Of a DNA stretch of 64,000 nt, positions 1 through 11,540 are shown one piece after another. Under the pieces are notes generated by a model. It was not told the origin of the DNA, searched no databases, and saw only the letters and a list, made by a program, of their open reading frames with translations. The translations under genes were made by a program, and so were the position numbers. The DNA comes from Desmodus rotundus (Eukaryota > Chordata > Mammalia > Chiroptera > Phyllostomidae): the NCBI RefSeq assembly GCF_022682495.2, contig NC_071388.1, forward strand, positions 176,357,622-176,421,621, written 5' to 3'. The number at the start of each line of letters is the position of its first letter. Within the stretch, counting starts at the first letter, position 1.

Positions 1-1875
1 TTTAAATTTTTCTTTTTTAATTAAAGTCTATTTTTAAATAATAGTTTACATTGAATATTATTTTGTATTAGTTTCAGGCAACCATATACTTTACAAAGTT
101 CCTCCTAATATTTCCAGTACTCACCTGCCACCATACATAGGAATTTCAATATTATTGACTATGTTCCCTGTGCCGTGCTTACATCCCTATGACTTGTTAC
201 TGTCAATTTGTACTTCTTAATACCTGCATCTCTTTTACTCAGTCCCCTAACCTTATTCCCCTCTGGTACTACCAGTCTGTTCTCCATATCAAGCCTGTTT
301 GTAACATGTTTGTTTATTTATTCTGTTCTTTAGATTCCACATATAAGTGATACTATATACTACTATTTGTCCTTCTGTGTCTGACTTATTTCACTTATCA
401 CAATCTTCAGGGTCCATCCATGTTGTTATAAACAGCACACTCTCCCTTTTTTAGCTGAAAAATATTTTGTCATAAACATATACATTTTCTTTATCTATTT
501 ATTTATCATCTCTCTATTGATGGACACTGAGATTGCCCCTATATCATGTCTATTGTAAGCAATGCCGAAATGAACTCAAAATATATATTTTTGGAATTAG
601 TGTTTGCATTTCCTTATTTATTATTTATTTGTTTGTTTGTTTGTTTGTTTTTAGTGACAGGGGAAAGGAGGGAGAAAGAGCAGGAGAGAAACATCAATGT
701 GTGGTTTCCTCTCATGCTTCCCCTAATGGGAACCTGGCCTGGAACCCAGACATGTGCCCTAGACTGGGAATTGAACCTGCAACCCTTTGGTTCACAGGCT
801 GGCACTCAAGCCACTGAGCCACACCAGCCAAGGCTCATTTCTTTTTGATAAATACCCAGGCTTGGAATTGCTTGATATGTGATAATTTATCTTTAATTTT
901 TTGAGGAACCGCCATACTGCTTAACAGTGGCTGCACATCTGAATTCCCACCAACAGTGCACAAGGGTGCCCTTTTCTCCACATCCTCTCCAACACTTATT
1001 TGTTGATGTATTGATGATAGCCATTCTGATAGATGTATCTCCTTGTGGTTTTAATTTGCATCCCTCTGATGATTAGTGACATTGAGTATCTTTTCATATG
1101 TCTATTGGCCCTCTGTATGTCCTCTGCCTACTTTCAATTGCATTGTTTGTATTTTTATGTGTATGTTTATTTGTAAGGTTCTTTATAACTTTTGAATAAT
1201 AACCCCTAATTGAACACTTATTTTAATCCCTAATCTTCTTCAATTTCTTTCTTCAGTCTCATCTTGTAAATCTCCAAGACAGGTCTTTTATCTCCTTGGT
1301 TAACTTTATTCTTAGGCTTTATTTTATTTACTTTTTTATGAAACTGTAAATGGGAGTGTTTTCTTAGTTTTTCTTTCTGATAGTTCATTATTGCTGTATA
1401 CAAATACAATCAATTTCTAAATGTTTACTTTGTATTTGCTACTTTTCTCAATTCATTTCTCAGTTCTACAATATTTTTGGTGGAATCTTTAGGTTTCTCT
1501 ATATACAATATTTTGTCATCTGTAGATAATGACATTTTTACTCCCTCCTTTCCAATTTGGATGCCTTTTATTTCTCCTTCTTGTATGATTGCTGTGGCTA
1601 GGACTTCCAGTACTGGGTTGAATAGGAGTGATGAAAACAGACATCTTTGCCTTGTTCTTTATCTTACAAGAAACATTATTTTTTCTCTGTTGAGTATGAT
1701 GTTAGCTGTGGGTTTGTCATAAATGGCCTTCATTATGTTGTGGTATTTTCCCTTTATCTCCCCTTTGCTGAGAATTTTTATAATAAATAGGTGCTGGATT
1801 TTGTCAAATCCCTTTCTGCGTCTATTTATATGACCACATGATTTATATCCCTCCTTTTGTTTAAGTAGTATATCA
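1..1875 (-). mobile_element. LINE-1 fragment, 3'UTR plus ORF2 (antisense)
   Basis: This is an old LINE-1 lying antisense, entered at its 3' end. Positions 1-450 read as the reverse complement of an L1 3'UTR and distal ORF2. About 860-1200 matches the C-terminal part of ORF2, including the TGGTGGGAATTC-type stretch seen in reverse near 945. About 1440-1870 matches the reverse transcriptase region. A segment of ORF2 is missing between about 1205 and 1440. It is interrupted by a SINE at 617-833. Many stops and indels show that it is inactive. The left end runs off the window. Confidence 0.85.
617..833 (-). mobile_element. VES-type SINE (copy 1)
   Basis: Antisense tRNA-derived SINE. Read on the minus strand it begins CCTTGGCTGGTGTGGCTCAG (A box), continues through the B-box region near 770 and ends in an A-rich tail that appears here as (TTTG)n at 626-650. 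It sits inside the antisense L1, so it is the younger insertion. It is transcribed by RNA polymerase III in principle and mobilised by LINE-1. Confidence 0.9.
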
Positions 1876-2039
1876 TGTTAATTCATATGCACAGAAGGGT
1901 AAATCAACATCATATGATGGGTAGAAATGTGACCACAACAATAACTCTAAGACTTTTCTTTAACATGTAAGTAATCTATTATTTGACTACCTTCATTGTT
2001 ATTTTAAAATAATTACATTTTATAACTTAAACTCTATAG

Positions 2040-2575
2040 CTGTGCATAGCTGCTAAAAAGGCCTCCTGTTGGCTGTATGGGTTCAAGTTAAAAACAAAAC
2101 ATAACAAAACAAAACAGAGCCTACAAACTGCAAGACTCTGGAGTTCTCATTTGCCTGAGGACAAAGCAATCAGGGACCAGAGGTGGAGGTGTCTGTCTAT
2201 ATAAGTCATCTTTCCTCTGGCTCTCAGAGCACACTTTGCTGTTCCACTGAAGACTAAAAACTGTTTCTCCAGCTGGAGCTGAAAGACCGTAGATGTCTTG
2301 TCAGGTCCAAGTGGAGCAGACCAGAGCAGAGTAAAGCGGCAAGGAACAAAGCTGTTCAGCTGAGTAGGGACTTGGCCAGAGCAAGGGCCATCTCGCCCCA
2401 GGGCCTCCTAACAGCTGTACTGTATTCCTAGCCATGCTGGATCTTAACTGAGCTATTTGCACTGCTTCTTTCTTCAGCCTGCTACAAATTGGGGATTCTT
2501 GTTGGTACAGCAGTGACAACAATGACCTTTAGTTGACATATCTTACAATTTAAGCTATGTATCTTATGATGAAGA
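2040..2575 (+). mobile_element. LTR-like block, possible solo LTR of an endogenous retrovirus
   Basis: A GC-richer block with LTR-like architecture. There is a TATA-like TATATAAGTC at about 2198, followed by a CT-rich stretch ending near 2225 and a GACCAGAGCAGAG-type downstream part. I recognise the general style of an ERV1 or ERVL LTR but not the family. No internal retroviral genes are adjacent, so if it is an LTR it is solitary. The ends are uncertain and the sense strand is inferred only from the TATA box. Confidence 0.4.
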
Positions 2576-3710
2576 TCTAATATATGAATAGAGATACTTT
2601 TCTGAGTATTCTTATTACTTTTAAACATTTTTGCTAGATTAATGAACAACAAAACAGTATAGAAAGCTTTTGTTTTATTCTGCAGACAATACCAGGTTAG
2701 AAAATATGGTGTTCATTATTGTTTTCTAGCTGTTATGATTCTATCCTGTACAAATTGTTTGCCAATTTTCTATTTATAAAGGTGGCTTCTTTTAGCTTTT
2801 GCATGTTGAGACAGTGTAAACAAAATTAGTTTGTAACACCTGGTCTAAAACATTTAGCTCATGAGAATTTCTCTCCCAAAATTATAATAATTTAGGATTT
2901 ATCTCCTTGCCACGGTGTAAAAATAAAACAACCTGAGAGTATTCTCAGGAAAGTAAGCGTACTAAGAAAATGTTTATTGATTACATAAATATGTGCTACT
3001 CTCCAATGAGTGTGGTACCATTTATTTGCACGACCATGTCAGCAAAACATATTTGAAAAGTAATTGTTGCCAAGAGACCTTGAGTTCTAGATCTGCTTTA
3101 TATAAACCAGTATTTAAATCACTAAAATAATACAACCATTCTGTAGAAATCAGCTGGCTTAAATGCCTAATAAAGGTTAAGAAATTGACCCACTTAATAT
3201 TGGCATTAGTTTTAGTTTCAGATATAAATTTTAAACATTTTGTTTCTCAGAAATCAAGTCACCATTTGTTTTTGTTTACTTCCACCTTGTTCTCTAATGG
3301 TGGTTCACATAGTTATTTGTTAAAAGAGAAGGTATTTTTGAAGTTTTCATAACATATTTTTAACAACTCTAAAACTCATTCTAATGTTTCATGCAAGACT
3401 CTGAAGTGTACTAATTACATGACAAGCTAAAAATGGTGTGTTAATATACTCTAAAAATACTTCAACAGTAACATGAATATGAAGACCTCTGGAAAGGAAG
3501 TAAAGAGGGACACTCTGACACAACAGCAAAGAAGTCTGTGAGTCTCCTAGTTCTCTAACAAAAATCGGTCAATTCTAATTTCATACAGAATATAAATTTT
3601 GCTTATATTCCACAATATGTAATTTTTGCTTTGAAAGATCACATATTTTTATAAAAGAATAAGAGGATTTTGAAAATTGTATTTAGCCAAATAGTTTCAA
3701 CTTCGATGCA
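2576..3710. other. Unrecognised AT-rich DNA
   Basis: No open frame of note, no recognisable repeat and no microsatellite longer than a few units. I see nothing functional here. Confidence 0.6.
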
Positions 3711-4130
3711 CTTCATTTCTTTCTGATCTGACTTTCCATTTGGGTTTCATTTTCTTTCACCTTGAAGAATTTCCTGTAACATTTGCAGCAGTGGAAATCT
3801 ACGGGAGACAAACTCTCTTAGTTCTGATTATTCGAAAATGTCTTTATTGTACTGAATTCTTGAGGAATATATTTTCTCAATAAAGAGTCCTGGCACGACA
3901 GGTTTTTTTTAATTTCTTTCAATGTTTTCCATATTTTTTTCATTATTCCCTGGCACCCATTGTGTCTGATGAGTATTCAGCATTCATTGCAATTATTGTT
4001 CTGCATGTGATGTACCCTCTATTTTTCTCTGACTGCCTAAAATTTTCTGTATATATTTGGATTTCAGCCAAATGTGTCTAGATGTCATTGTCTTTGTATT
4101 ATACCTGCTTGCTGAACACGCACCTTAAAT
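3711..4130 (-). repeat. Ancient L1M-like repeat (antisense)
   Basis: The run CACCTTGAAGAATTTCCTGT followed by text resembling 'AACATTTGCAGCAGTGG' and 'TCTGATGAG...CAGC' resembles a segment common in old mammalian L1 elements seen in reverse. Divergence is high and the family is not certain. Confidence 0.4.
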
Positions 4131-5740
4131 ATCAATTGAATTCTTTTTCTCTTAGCCTCTTGAAGACTTCCCCATACATGTCCCATATTCATGGTTCTGG
4201 GTTAGTTTACACACAAATTTGGATTACCTTTCTCTGGTTTTCTCCTTTCATAGATACTGCCCCTCATTTTCTATCATTTATGATTGTCCTAAACCATGTC
4301 CTAGTAACCTTTGGAGCATCAAGACCTTAGGTTTTCTATCAGAGATTTAACTGCTGGGCCTGGACAAACCGTGGCTTGCTCTCAGGCCAGAAACCATGAA
4401 AACAGGAAACTCACCCAGTTCCTGCACTTTTAAGTGCCATTTCCTGCCACGTTTCTTACCTTGCTTACCCTCCAATGCCTTCAGATAGTCCCCATACCTC
4501 CCGTGTAGCTCTTTCCTCTGGAGGTTCTGTCTGATAAAACCAAAGTGGGCTACCATGACTCGTAGTTAAATGGGAATGATATAAATATTTGTCAAAATTG
4601 TAATTCACCCCTCTGATTAGTATTCAGGAAGTGTGTCTTGTAGTGAATGTGTGTATGGTGGAAGGATTTAAGGAGGAGTGGGAAAAAATAAAAAGGTGGA
4701 AAATGAGAGAGTTAATGGGAAGAAAAATAAGATGCTATATCATTAAGATATATGTGTAGTACATTTTATAAAGATATACATATATGTAATGTTAAATCAT
4801 TATCTAAGTCTAAACAAAACTAATAAGAAAAATGATTGGCTGAATAAAAGAAAAAGTTATAGTAATTTATATGACTTATTCATAATGTATGCATGATTTC
4901 CAAATAGCACTCTAAAGAATACATATATAATGTTTCAGAGCAATTTGTTATAAACCCTTATTTTAAAACACTAAACCATATAGAATATATGGGGAAATAG
5001 AGTTTCATATAAATGCTGACAACTCAGAATGTAAAAGAAAAACATAGGATAATTTAGTATCCCCTAATAGAAAAATATAACTAATTCAAAATCTATAAAA
5101 CCAATCAGAACTGATGAATAATTGGAGCTTGGTCCTGGACAATGAATTGCAGCTTATTTTGTGGTTGTCTTTCCTTGCCTTGTCATTTGCATTCAGAGCA
5201 CTTATGATTAAGATGTAAATCACTAGCTAGAAAATCAAGACACCCATTCTGCTCTATCACCAGTTCTTCAAGATTGGTGGCATGGCTTCCAATTGCACAG
5301 ATTCTAGAGAAAACGCCAGTGTGAGGCAGAACCTGAGTGCACACATATTTAGAGAAATTATGCTAGCCTCTGTCACAAATTAAATTTGACCTTCATGCAT
5401 ACAAAATAATCTAATACCTAGAGCAAGACCTCTTGCATGTTTAGATGACAGGAAAAGTACATCAAACAAAATTTTAATAGAATTTCTAATATCAGTCCTC
5501 ACTCTTAAAATACTAGTGTTTTTAGAGAATAATTTTAACTTTTGCCTTCTGTTCTCCAAAAAGGTCCCTTCATAAACTCATGTACGTGAGTTTAAATACT
5601 ATAAGAATTTCCCTTAACATAATGGGTAGCAACTGAAGAAAGCTTTCATTTGCTTAATCTTTGGAAGGTTTTTGAAAGTGCTCCTTTCTTTAAACCTGTG
5701 AAATAAAAAGCCACATTGCAACTGTTTGTTTTAATTATCT
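4131..5740. other. Unrecognised AT-rich DNA
   Basis: A slightly GC-richer part at 4325-4560 carries only a chance antisense frame. The rest is AT-rich with short A-runs. No family recognised. Confidence 0.55.
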
Positions 5741-5744
5741 TTTT

Positions 5745-5990
5745 TGTCACCAGCTGTGCTGTTTGGTAGTGGCTGCATCTGCCCCACTGCATCTGCCCCA
5801 CTGCCCCACTGTGTCTGCATCTCGGTGAGAGCTCCGGTGAGCTTGACGGCAAGAGTGGTAGTGAGCGACAAAGGATGAATTCGTGTGCGAGGGGTAGTGG
5901 GGAGTGGCATTTGCTTTTCCATAGCAGCGACTCTCTGCCAGCGTCTGCAGTCCTTTAGATCTTTGACTGTACCCTTACACACAAGATTTC
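5745..5990. other. Small GC-richer islet with tandem CTGCCCCACTG units
   Basis: Stands out from AT-rich flanks. A short direct repeat (GCATCTGCCCCACT, twice, then partial units) lies at about 5775-5812, followed by several CpG dinucleotides up to about 5945. On the minus strand an 83-codon frame is open across 5731-5982, but it is low in complexity around the tandem units. It could be a relic of an untranslated exon, a retrocopy 5' end or an LTR piece. I recognise none of these. Confidence 0.4.
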
Positions 5991-6232
5991 ATGGCCCCGA
6001 GATCTTAAAAGAGTTCACATGTTGATTTCTGAGTGAAGGTAAAAGTAAAATAGTAAAGGAATTACTCCAATAATGCCAATATTTTTCCTTCTAGTGATTC
6101 GGTTATTTGATCAGGTATTCTGATATTTAGCTATAATTTTTATGATAAATTATTTACAATAAAAGAATGCCAAGAGAGGAACCAAGATTGGACTTGAGGG
6201 TGGAAATGAAAATCTTGGCAATAAAGTTGTTC

Positions 6233-6462
6233 TGGCTCTGACAGGTGTGGCTCATTTGGTTGGGTGTTGTCCTGTGAGGGGAAAGGTCATCAGTTCGACT
6301 CCTGGTCATGTGATATAGGCATATGCCTGGGTTGCAGGTCTGGTCCCCAGTCAGGGCACATGCAAGAGGCAACTGATTAATGTTTCTTTCTCACATTGAT
6401 ACTTCCCTCCTTCTCTTGCATACGCCCTTTCCCTCTCTCTACAAAAAATAAATTAAAAACAA
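6233..6462 (+). mobile_element. VES-related SINE, divergent subfamily (copy 2)
   Basis: Head ACAGGTGTGGCTCATTTGGT (A box) with GTTCGACTCCTGGTC (B box near 6291), then TGCCTGGGTTGCAGGTCTGG and a pyrimidine-rich 3' part ending in A-rich sequence. It carries a CCTGTGAGGGGAAAGG insert absent from the other nine copies, and a partly doubled TTTCTTTCTCACATTGAT motif. This marks an older or separate subfamily. Confidence 0.85.
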
Positions 6463-7279
6463 AAATGTTGTTCTGTGATAGCTTTTCTAACTCAAAAATT
6501 TCTTTTCTGAGAATTTAGAAGATGACTAAAAATGTTAAGTTGTACTTGGCTTTGACTAGTAAAATTACATTGGTATGTAGAGTGGCACTGCAATAATATT
6601 CACTTGACACATCCTTGACCTTGATAATAAATTTAAAAGAATGTATATATTTTAAAACAACCCTACTACATTTGAGATGTTTCCTTTGGAGATCATTTTG
6701 GTGCACTATGTATCTTTTAACCTTTCCTAATCAAGACTAGCTAAAAGTAATACAACAGTGTTGTAATACAATATTTCAATGTTGCATTAGATTAGAATGT
6801 TTCATTTTCTTTCAATTACTTGTACAGCAAAATTCAAAAATGATGCAGCATAAATAAGCAGATATTTTATGCTGATTAAATTGCTTTCCTATGCAAAATC
6901 TACCTTGCTGCAATTTAAATCTCATGGGTGATAAATATATGGGTGTTAGAGCATTTCAGTACCATGTACAACTCAATGACACCTACGTTTTATAAAACTG
7001 ACACTTTTTATCTCTCACATTTAATTGCCTGCTCAACATAACTAGTTGAATTTTAGTAATAATCCAAGAGAACACCTAAAATCAAACTCGTATTTGACTC
7101 ACAAAACATACTCTTCCCATAGTCATCCTACTTCATTGAATATCAAAACCAACATATAATACCTTTGCAAGGCATTTAAGTTCTTCCTCTAAAATGTGTC
7201 TACTCTATGATTATTGTTTACCACCTTCATTGCTGTTATCCTGAACCAAGTTACCATCACATTTTATAAGACTTTTTCC
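6463..7279. other. Unrecognised AT-rich DNA
   Basis: No repeat family, coding potential or structured element recognised. Confidence 0.55.
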
Positions 7280-7305
7280 ATTTTACTGATCTCCTGCTTT
7301 CATTT

Positions 7306-7508
7306 TTTTAAAGATTTTATTTATTTATTTATTTTTTAGAGAGAAGGGAAGGGAAGGAGAAAGAGAGGGAGAGAAATATCAATGTGCAGTTGCCTCTCAC
7401 GTGCCCCCTACTGGGGACCTGGCCTGCAACCCAGGCACGTGCCCTGACTGGGAATCAAACCAGTGATCCTCTGGTTTTCTCAATCCACTGAGCTACACTA
7501 GTCAAGTG
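7306..7508 (-). mobile_element. VES-type SINE (copy 3) with 26-bp perfect target duplication
   Basis: Antisense SINE: the AAAGATTTTATTTATTTATT tail is at the left and the head (reverse of CTTGACTAGTGTAGCTCAG) is at the right near 7505. It is bounded by an identical 26-base direct repeat at 7280-7305 and 7509-7534 (begins ATTTTACTGATCTCCTGC). A duplication this long and perfect is typical of LINE-1-type target-primed insertion and indicates a fairly recent event. Confidence 0.95.
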
Positions 7509-7535
7509 ATTTTACTGATCTCCTGCTTTCATTTG

Positions 7536-8125
7536 TATCACTTCTTAGGCTTCTCAACACAACAACAAAAATGACCCCTTTAAATGTAAATAGGATTATC
7601 ATATCCCTCTGCTCAGAACCCCAATAAACTTTTCACTTCACTGGGTTTAACTTCAAGCTTCTAACCATGCCCTATGAAGCTTCTGCGACTATGAGCTGTT
7701 ACTTGCATGACCTCAATGCCTAGCATCTTCCTCCTTGTTCCCATATTGAGTCACTGCTCTACCTTCTTGCTGTTCCTTAAACAGACCAAACAATTGTTCT
7801 TCCTCCAGCCTCAGGTCATTGCAGATACTGTTTTCTCCAAGTAGTAAGTCCTTTGCCTTCTTTGGCCATCATATATAAAATACTTCTTCAGACCTCCCAT
7901 CACTCCCTATATCTCTGCCCTTCCTTTATTTTACTGAACAGCACTCACTGTCACCTGATGAATTGTACATATATCTACACATTGCATGCCTCTCCCCATT
8001 AGAACATAATGGGTAAGGTCTTAGAGAGGAGAGACCTTTTTTTAAAAAAATACTGTGTTTTATACTAAGTGCATTAAAAAAATGAGAGACCACATACTAT
8101 GTGCTCACTGAACGTCTGTCTGAAA
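7536..8125 (+). repeat. LINE-2 3' region
   Basis: Degenerate L2. Recognisable landmarks in order: 'ATATCCCTCTGCTCAGAACCCC' near 7603 (given here only as a landmark), 'CTTCTTGCTGTTCCTTAAAC' near 7765, 'CTCAGGTCATTGCAG' near 7810, the CCATTAGAACATAATG piece near 8000 and the terminal part up to about 8125. L2 elements are ancient, inactive non-LTR retrotransposons. Confidence 0.75.
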
Positions 8126-8925
8126 ATAAATCTTTCTTCTCAGTATACAAACATGATATGTATTTCCCAACTCTAAAAATATTTCTTTAACTTGAAAATT
8201 GCAATAATTACTGCATTATTAGTCTTTTCCAGTTGGAAATAAATCTGTTAAGTAATGGTTATTTTCATTGTCTCTATGTCCTCATATCCCATGCTCTTCT
8301 CAATCTATTCAATCAGGTTTTGAGCATGGATCCCCACATAACCAAGTAAAATACTCAAAGATAAGACTTAACCATACTGAAGCTACGAGTAGTACTTGAT
8401 GTCATTGATTGCATGCTGTTTTTTTACTTTGTCTCTAGGATAAAACTATCCTTTAATTTGCTGCCTACCACACACTAGCCAGTTTTCCGTCTCTCACTAT
8501 TTGTAATCTTTCTAATGTGTAATTATTGAAGTAAACTAGTGTTTCATTTTCACCCTTTCCCTTCTCTGTCATATATATATATACATATATATACACATAC
8601 ATACATATATATGTGTATATATATGCATATTTTCTTTCTAAGTCATATCATCATATCCCATGTCTTTAGAAATTATTTTACTAAGACTGTAAAATTTAAA
8701 TCTTTAATTTCTTATATGAGCTGCACGTTTATATACCTAACTGCCAATTCTTCATCTCCCCTTTCAAGTCTAAACCTTTAAAGCTTATAACATTTAAGGT
8801 TTAATTCTTAACTTATTTTTTCCCTGAACATAATCTATTTCAAGAAGTTGCATTCTCTGTAAAGAATTTCACTGCCCCTAATTACTGAAGCCATAATTTC
8901 AGAGTAATCTTTAACTTCCTAAATG
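8126..8925. other. Pyrimidine-rich unrecognised DNA with a TA-rich microsatellite
   Basis: About 8568-8632 is an imperfect (TA)n/(CATA)n run. The remainder shows no family or coding signal. Confidence 0.6.
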
Positions 8926-8929
8926 TATG

Positions 8930-9478
8930 CCAAACCTAACCACTTCTCATCTCCATCTCCGATACCGCCCTAGACAAGCCTCCATCATCCCTAATCTGCA
9001 CTAGTCATTAGCATACTACCAGAACTTTCTGCTTCCTCTCTTGTCCTGTCCCAGGTATATCTCTGCATGGTGGCAAAATAATTCTTTTGAAACACAAATA
9101 AGAATGTGTGACACCTGAGCCCTCAGACGTTTTGGTGTATCTGACCTGACATTCCTTCAGTTTCCATTATACTTAATGTATTTCTGCCCCACTGGCCTTC
9201 TGCTTCCTTGAGCACGGAAAGCATGTTCCCTAGTCAGGACCCTGGTTCTGCGTGGTAAGCTCCCACACTGCCTTTGTGCATCTGTTCAACTTTTACAGAA
9301 GACCACACTCTTTAAATTATTTAATGTGTGTCTTTCCCTCCATAATCCTAACTCTTCCTGCTCAGGTGATTAGATATCTAGTAGTTTATGTTTCATTTCA
9401 GTAACTACAATTTTGGCTTCAGGCCACCATGCATTTGTGCAGTCCATAGTAAACCCTCAAACTTTGTTAAATGAGGAA
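8930..9478 (+). repeat. Second LINE-2 3' region
   Basis: Degenerate L2 with 'CTGACATTCCTTCAG' near 9149, 'CACTGGCCTTCTGCTTCCTTG' class text near 9191 and a 3' terminus resembling CAGTCCATAGTAAACCCTCA followed by a TTGTTAAATGAGG end at about 9476, which corresponds to the usual 'catagtaggcactcaataaa...ttgaatgag' L2 terminus. Confidence 0.65.
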
Positions 9479-10030
9479 AGCAATGAAAGGATGGATAACT
9501 CAAAAGATACAATGTCAGCCAAAATCAAAGAACAAATGTCTGCATCACTTAAAAATATTGTATATTTCCCAGAAAATAGCACACACACTCTCAACAAGAT
9601 GTATGTGTTGTTTTACCATGTTATGTTCTTCTGTGTCTGTACATACATGCGACCTATGACTTTCGCAAGCCATACCTGAACAGTGGTGGTGGCAAGAAGT
9701 AAGAGAAAAATATTATTGGAGGATAACTGAATATGTTTTCTACTTATTCTAACAATGACCTTTCATTTTTAAATATCTTATTCTCAAGTTTCTAATTAAA
9801 GACTATTTTTCTTACAGATCACTTCTTATTTAAATATAATTACCCTAGCTAGATGAACAGGCCATATTTTAATCAAGATGTGACAGAGAGGAATAGGGTA
9901 AAATACAGTAATCCAGAAAAGAAATTAATCTATATTAGAAAAGTTCCTCTCTACAGATCATGCAAGGGTACTGTTTGAAAGACGTTATGATTTACTGTGG
10001 TTTAGTGAGCTCTTTGCAGGAATGTAAGGA
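9479..10030. other. Unrecognised AT-rich DNA
   Basis: Contains short chance frames only. Nothing recognised. Confidence 0.55.
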
Positions 10031-10034
10031 GCAG

Positions 10035-10215
10035 AGAAGTGCATTAGGCTGTAAGACAGAAGATAGAAACTAGTTTAAACTGAGTCCCTAATTAGTTTTG
10101 TGACCTATGGCAAGTCACTTAACCTCTCTGTAACTCAGTTTTCTTCTGTATAAAATAGAAGCATTTGATTCAATTATCTCTCAAATTCACTCCGTGTCTG
10201 AGAGTCTACAAGTAT
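10035..10215 (+). repeat. MIR SINE
   Basis: The conserved MIR core is clear: TTTTGTGACCTATGGCAAGT at about 10095, then CACTTAACCTCTCTGTAACT and CAGTTTTCTTCTGTATAAAA. This is an ancient tRNA-derived SINE shared by all mammals. Confidence 0.85.
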
Positions 10216-10900
10216 TTGGAGAAAAAAATGTCTCTGGGTGTTCAAAGTGATAAATGCTATCCCTGTCTATTAAAAGTAAAAATACAAATTTACTGAACTG
10301 GTCCAGTTAACTTCAGACCCCGGTCAAACTAAATGTCTGAACAAATTGATTTGAAAACTTTGAACAAACTGAAAAGATAGAGTGACTAACCACCACTTAG
10401 GCTATATGAGCAGCAGTACAATTTTAATTTGTATGATGTGATGATAACTACTACTAGTAATCATAATAAAATACAAATTTTATCCCCAGTAAATGATTTC
10501 TTCATGAAATAGGAAATAATAGCCTGAAATAAATCTCCTTAAGTATAAAATTTATGAATATAACTGATATTCTTTCCTCCATCTTGTATTGTATAAAATT
10601 GAATAATCTTCAAAAAATAAATTGAAAATTACTTTTCTGTGTTGTCTTCCAGCTCTATTATCAACCCCTTCTCTTTTAAAATCTCCTGCTCTCTTTCACC
10701 ATAGCACCTCCCTAATAGAATACACATCTCATTCATTTTACTTTTAATGTCACTCTGAGGGTAATTTTGTTGCATTAAGCTACTGGAATATGGCTTAATG
10801 ATAAAGCAGAATTTTAAGAAAAATATTAGTATAAATAATGTTGTTACTCAAAAGAAAAGCAAATAAGCATTTTTTTTTTATTCTTCAGACTATTTTCTAG
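10216..10900. other. Unrecognised AT-rich DNA
   Basis: Nothing recognised apart from short A/T runs. Confidence 0.55.
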
Positions 10901-10904
10901 AACT

Positions 10905-11425
10905 AAACAGTCTTTACAGTAGCCACTAGCCACATGTGACTGACCACTGAGCTCTTGAAATGTGGCTAGTTTGAACAAAAGATGTGTTGTGAGCCCTGGC
11001 TGGTGTAGCTCACTGGATTCAGTGCAGGCCTGCGAACCAAAGGGTCGCCAGTGTGATTCCCAGTCCAGGGCACATGCCTGAGTTGCAGACCAGGTCCCCA
11101 GTAGGGGGCGCATGAGAGGCAACCACATATTGATATTTCTCTCCCTCTCTCCTTCCCTTTCCCTCTCTCTAAAAATAAATAAATAAAATCTTTTAAAAAA
11201 AGATGTGTTATAAGTGTAATATATTCTTTGGATTTCAAGAGTTAGTCCCCAATAATAATATAAATATATCATTAACTTTAATATTGAATAAATATTCAAA
11301 TGAAACATATTGCATATATTAGGTTAAAATAAAAGGTATTAAATTTTACTTTTCTAATGCAACTAGTAGAAAATCAATATGTGATTCACATTATATTTTT
11401 ATTGGTAAACACTGATGTTTACCAA
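10905..11425 (+). mobile_element. MER5A-like hAT-Charlie element, split by a SINE
   Basis: The left part (10905-10976) contains AGTAGCCACTAGCCACATGT and TTGAAATGTGGCTAGT. The right part (11198-11425) continues with GATGTGTTATAAGTGTAATA, GGATTTCAAGAGTTAG, a long AT-rich middle, then 'CAACTAGTAGAAAA' and CACATTATATTTTTATTGG. These are in the order of the known MER5A/Charlie-type non-autonomous hAT element. The two halves were one element before a VES SINE inserted at 10989-11197. No transposase frame is present. Confidence 0.75.
10989..11197 (+). mobile_element. VES-type SINE (copy 4) inside the hAT element
   Basis: GCCCTGGCTGGTGTAGCTCA head at 10994, B box near 11055, (AAAT)n tail to about 11190. 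A 12-base target duplication AAAAGATGTGTT flanks it (10977-10988 and 11198-11209). The antisense of this SINE accounts for a misleading 154-codon open frame across 10844-11308. Confidence 0.95.
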
Positions 11426-11426
11426 T
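11401..11426. repeat. Perfect 11-bp inverted repeat with 4-base loop
   Basis: ATTGGTAAACA at 11401-11411 pairs with TGTTTACCAAT at 11416-11426, separated by CTGA. It overlaps the right terminus of the hAT element and is probably a by-product of its terminal sequence. Confidence 0.8.
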
Positions 11427-11540
11427 AATTTTCTTATTACACTCATTTGAATAGATAGGTAATCTCTATCTAAAGGTCATCGAAACAGTTAGTGACTTTT
11501 GTTTCAAGTGAATTATTTACTGATAGCCTTTTAAGACACT

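Noticed and set aside
10844..11308. 154-codon minus-strand open frame
   Set aside because: It runs through the antisense of a VES SINE and the hAT element. Its middle is translated SINE pyrimidine tract, so it is not a gene.
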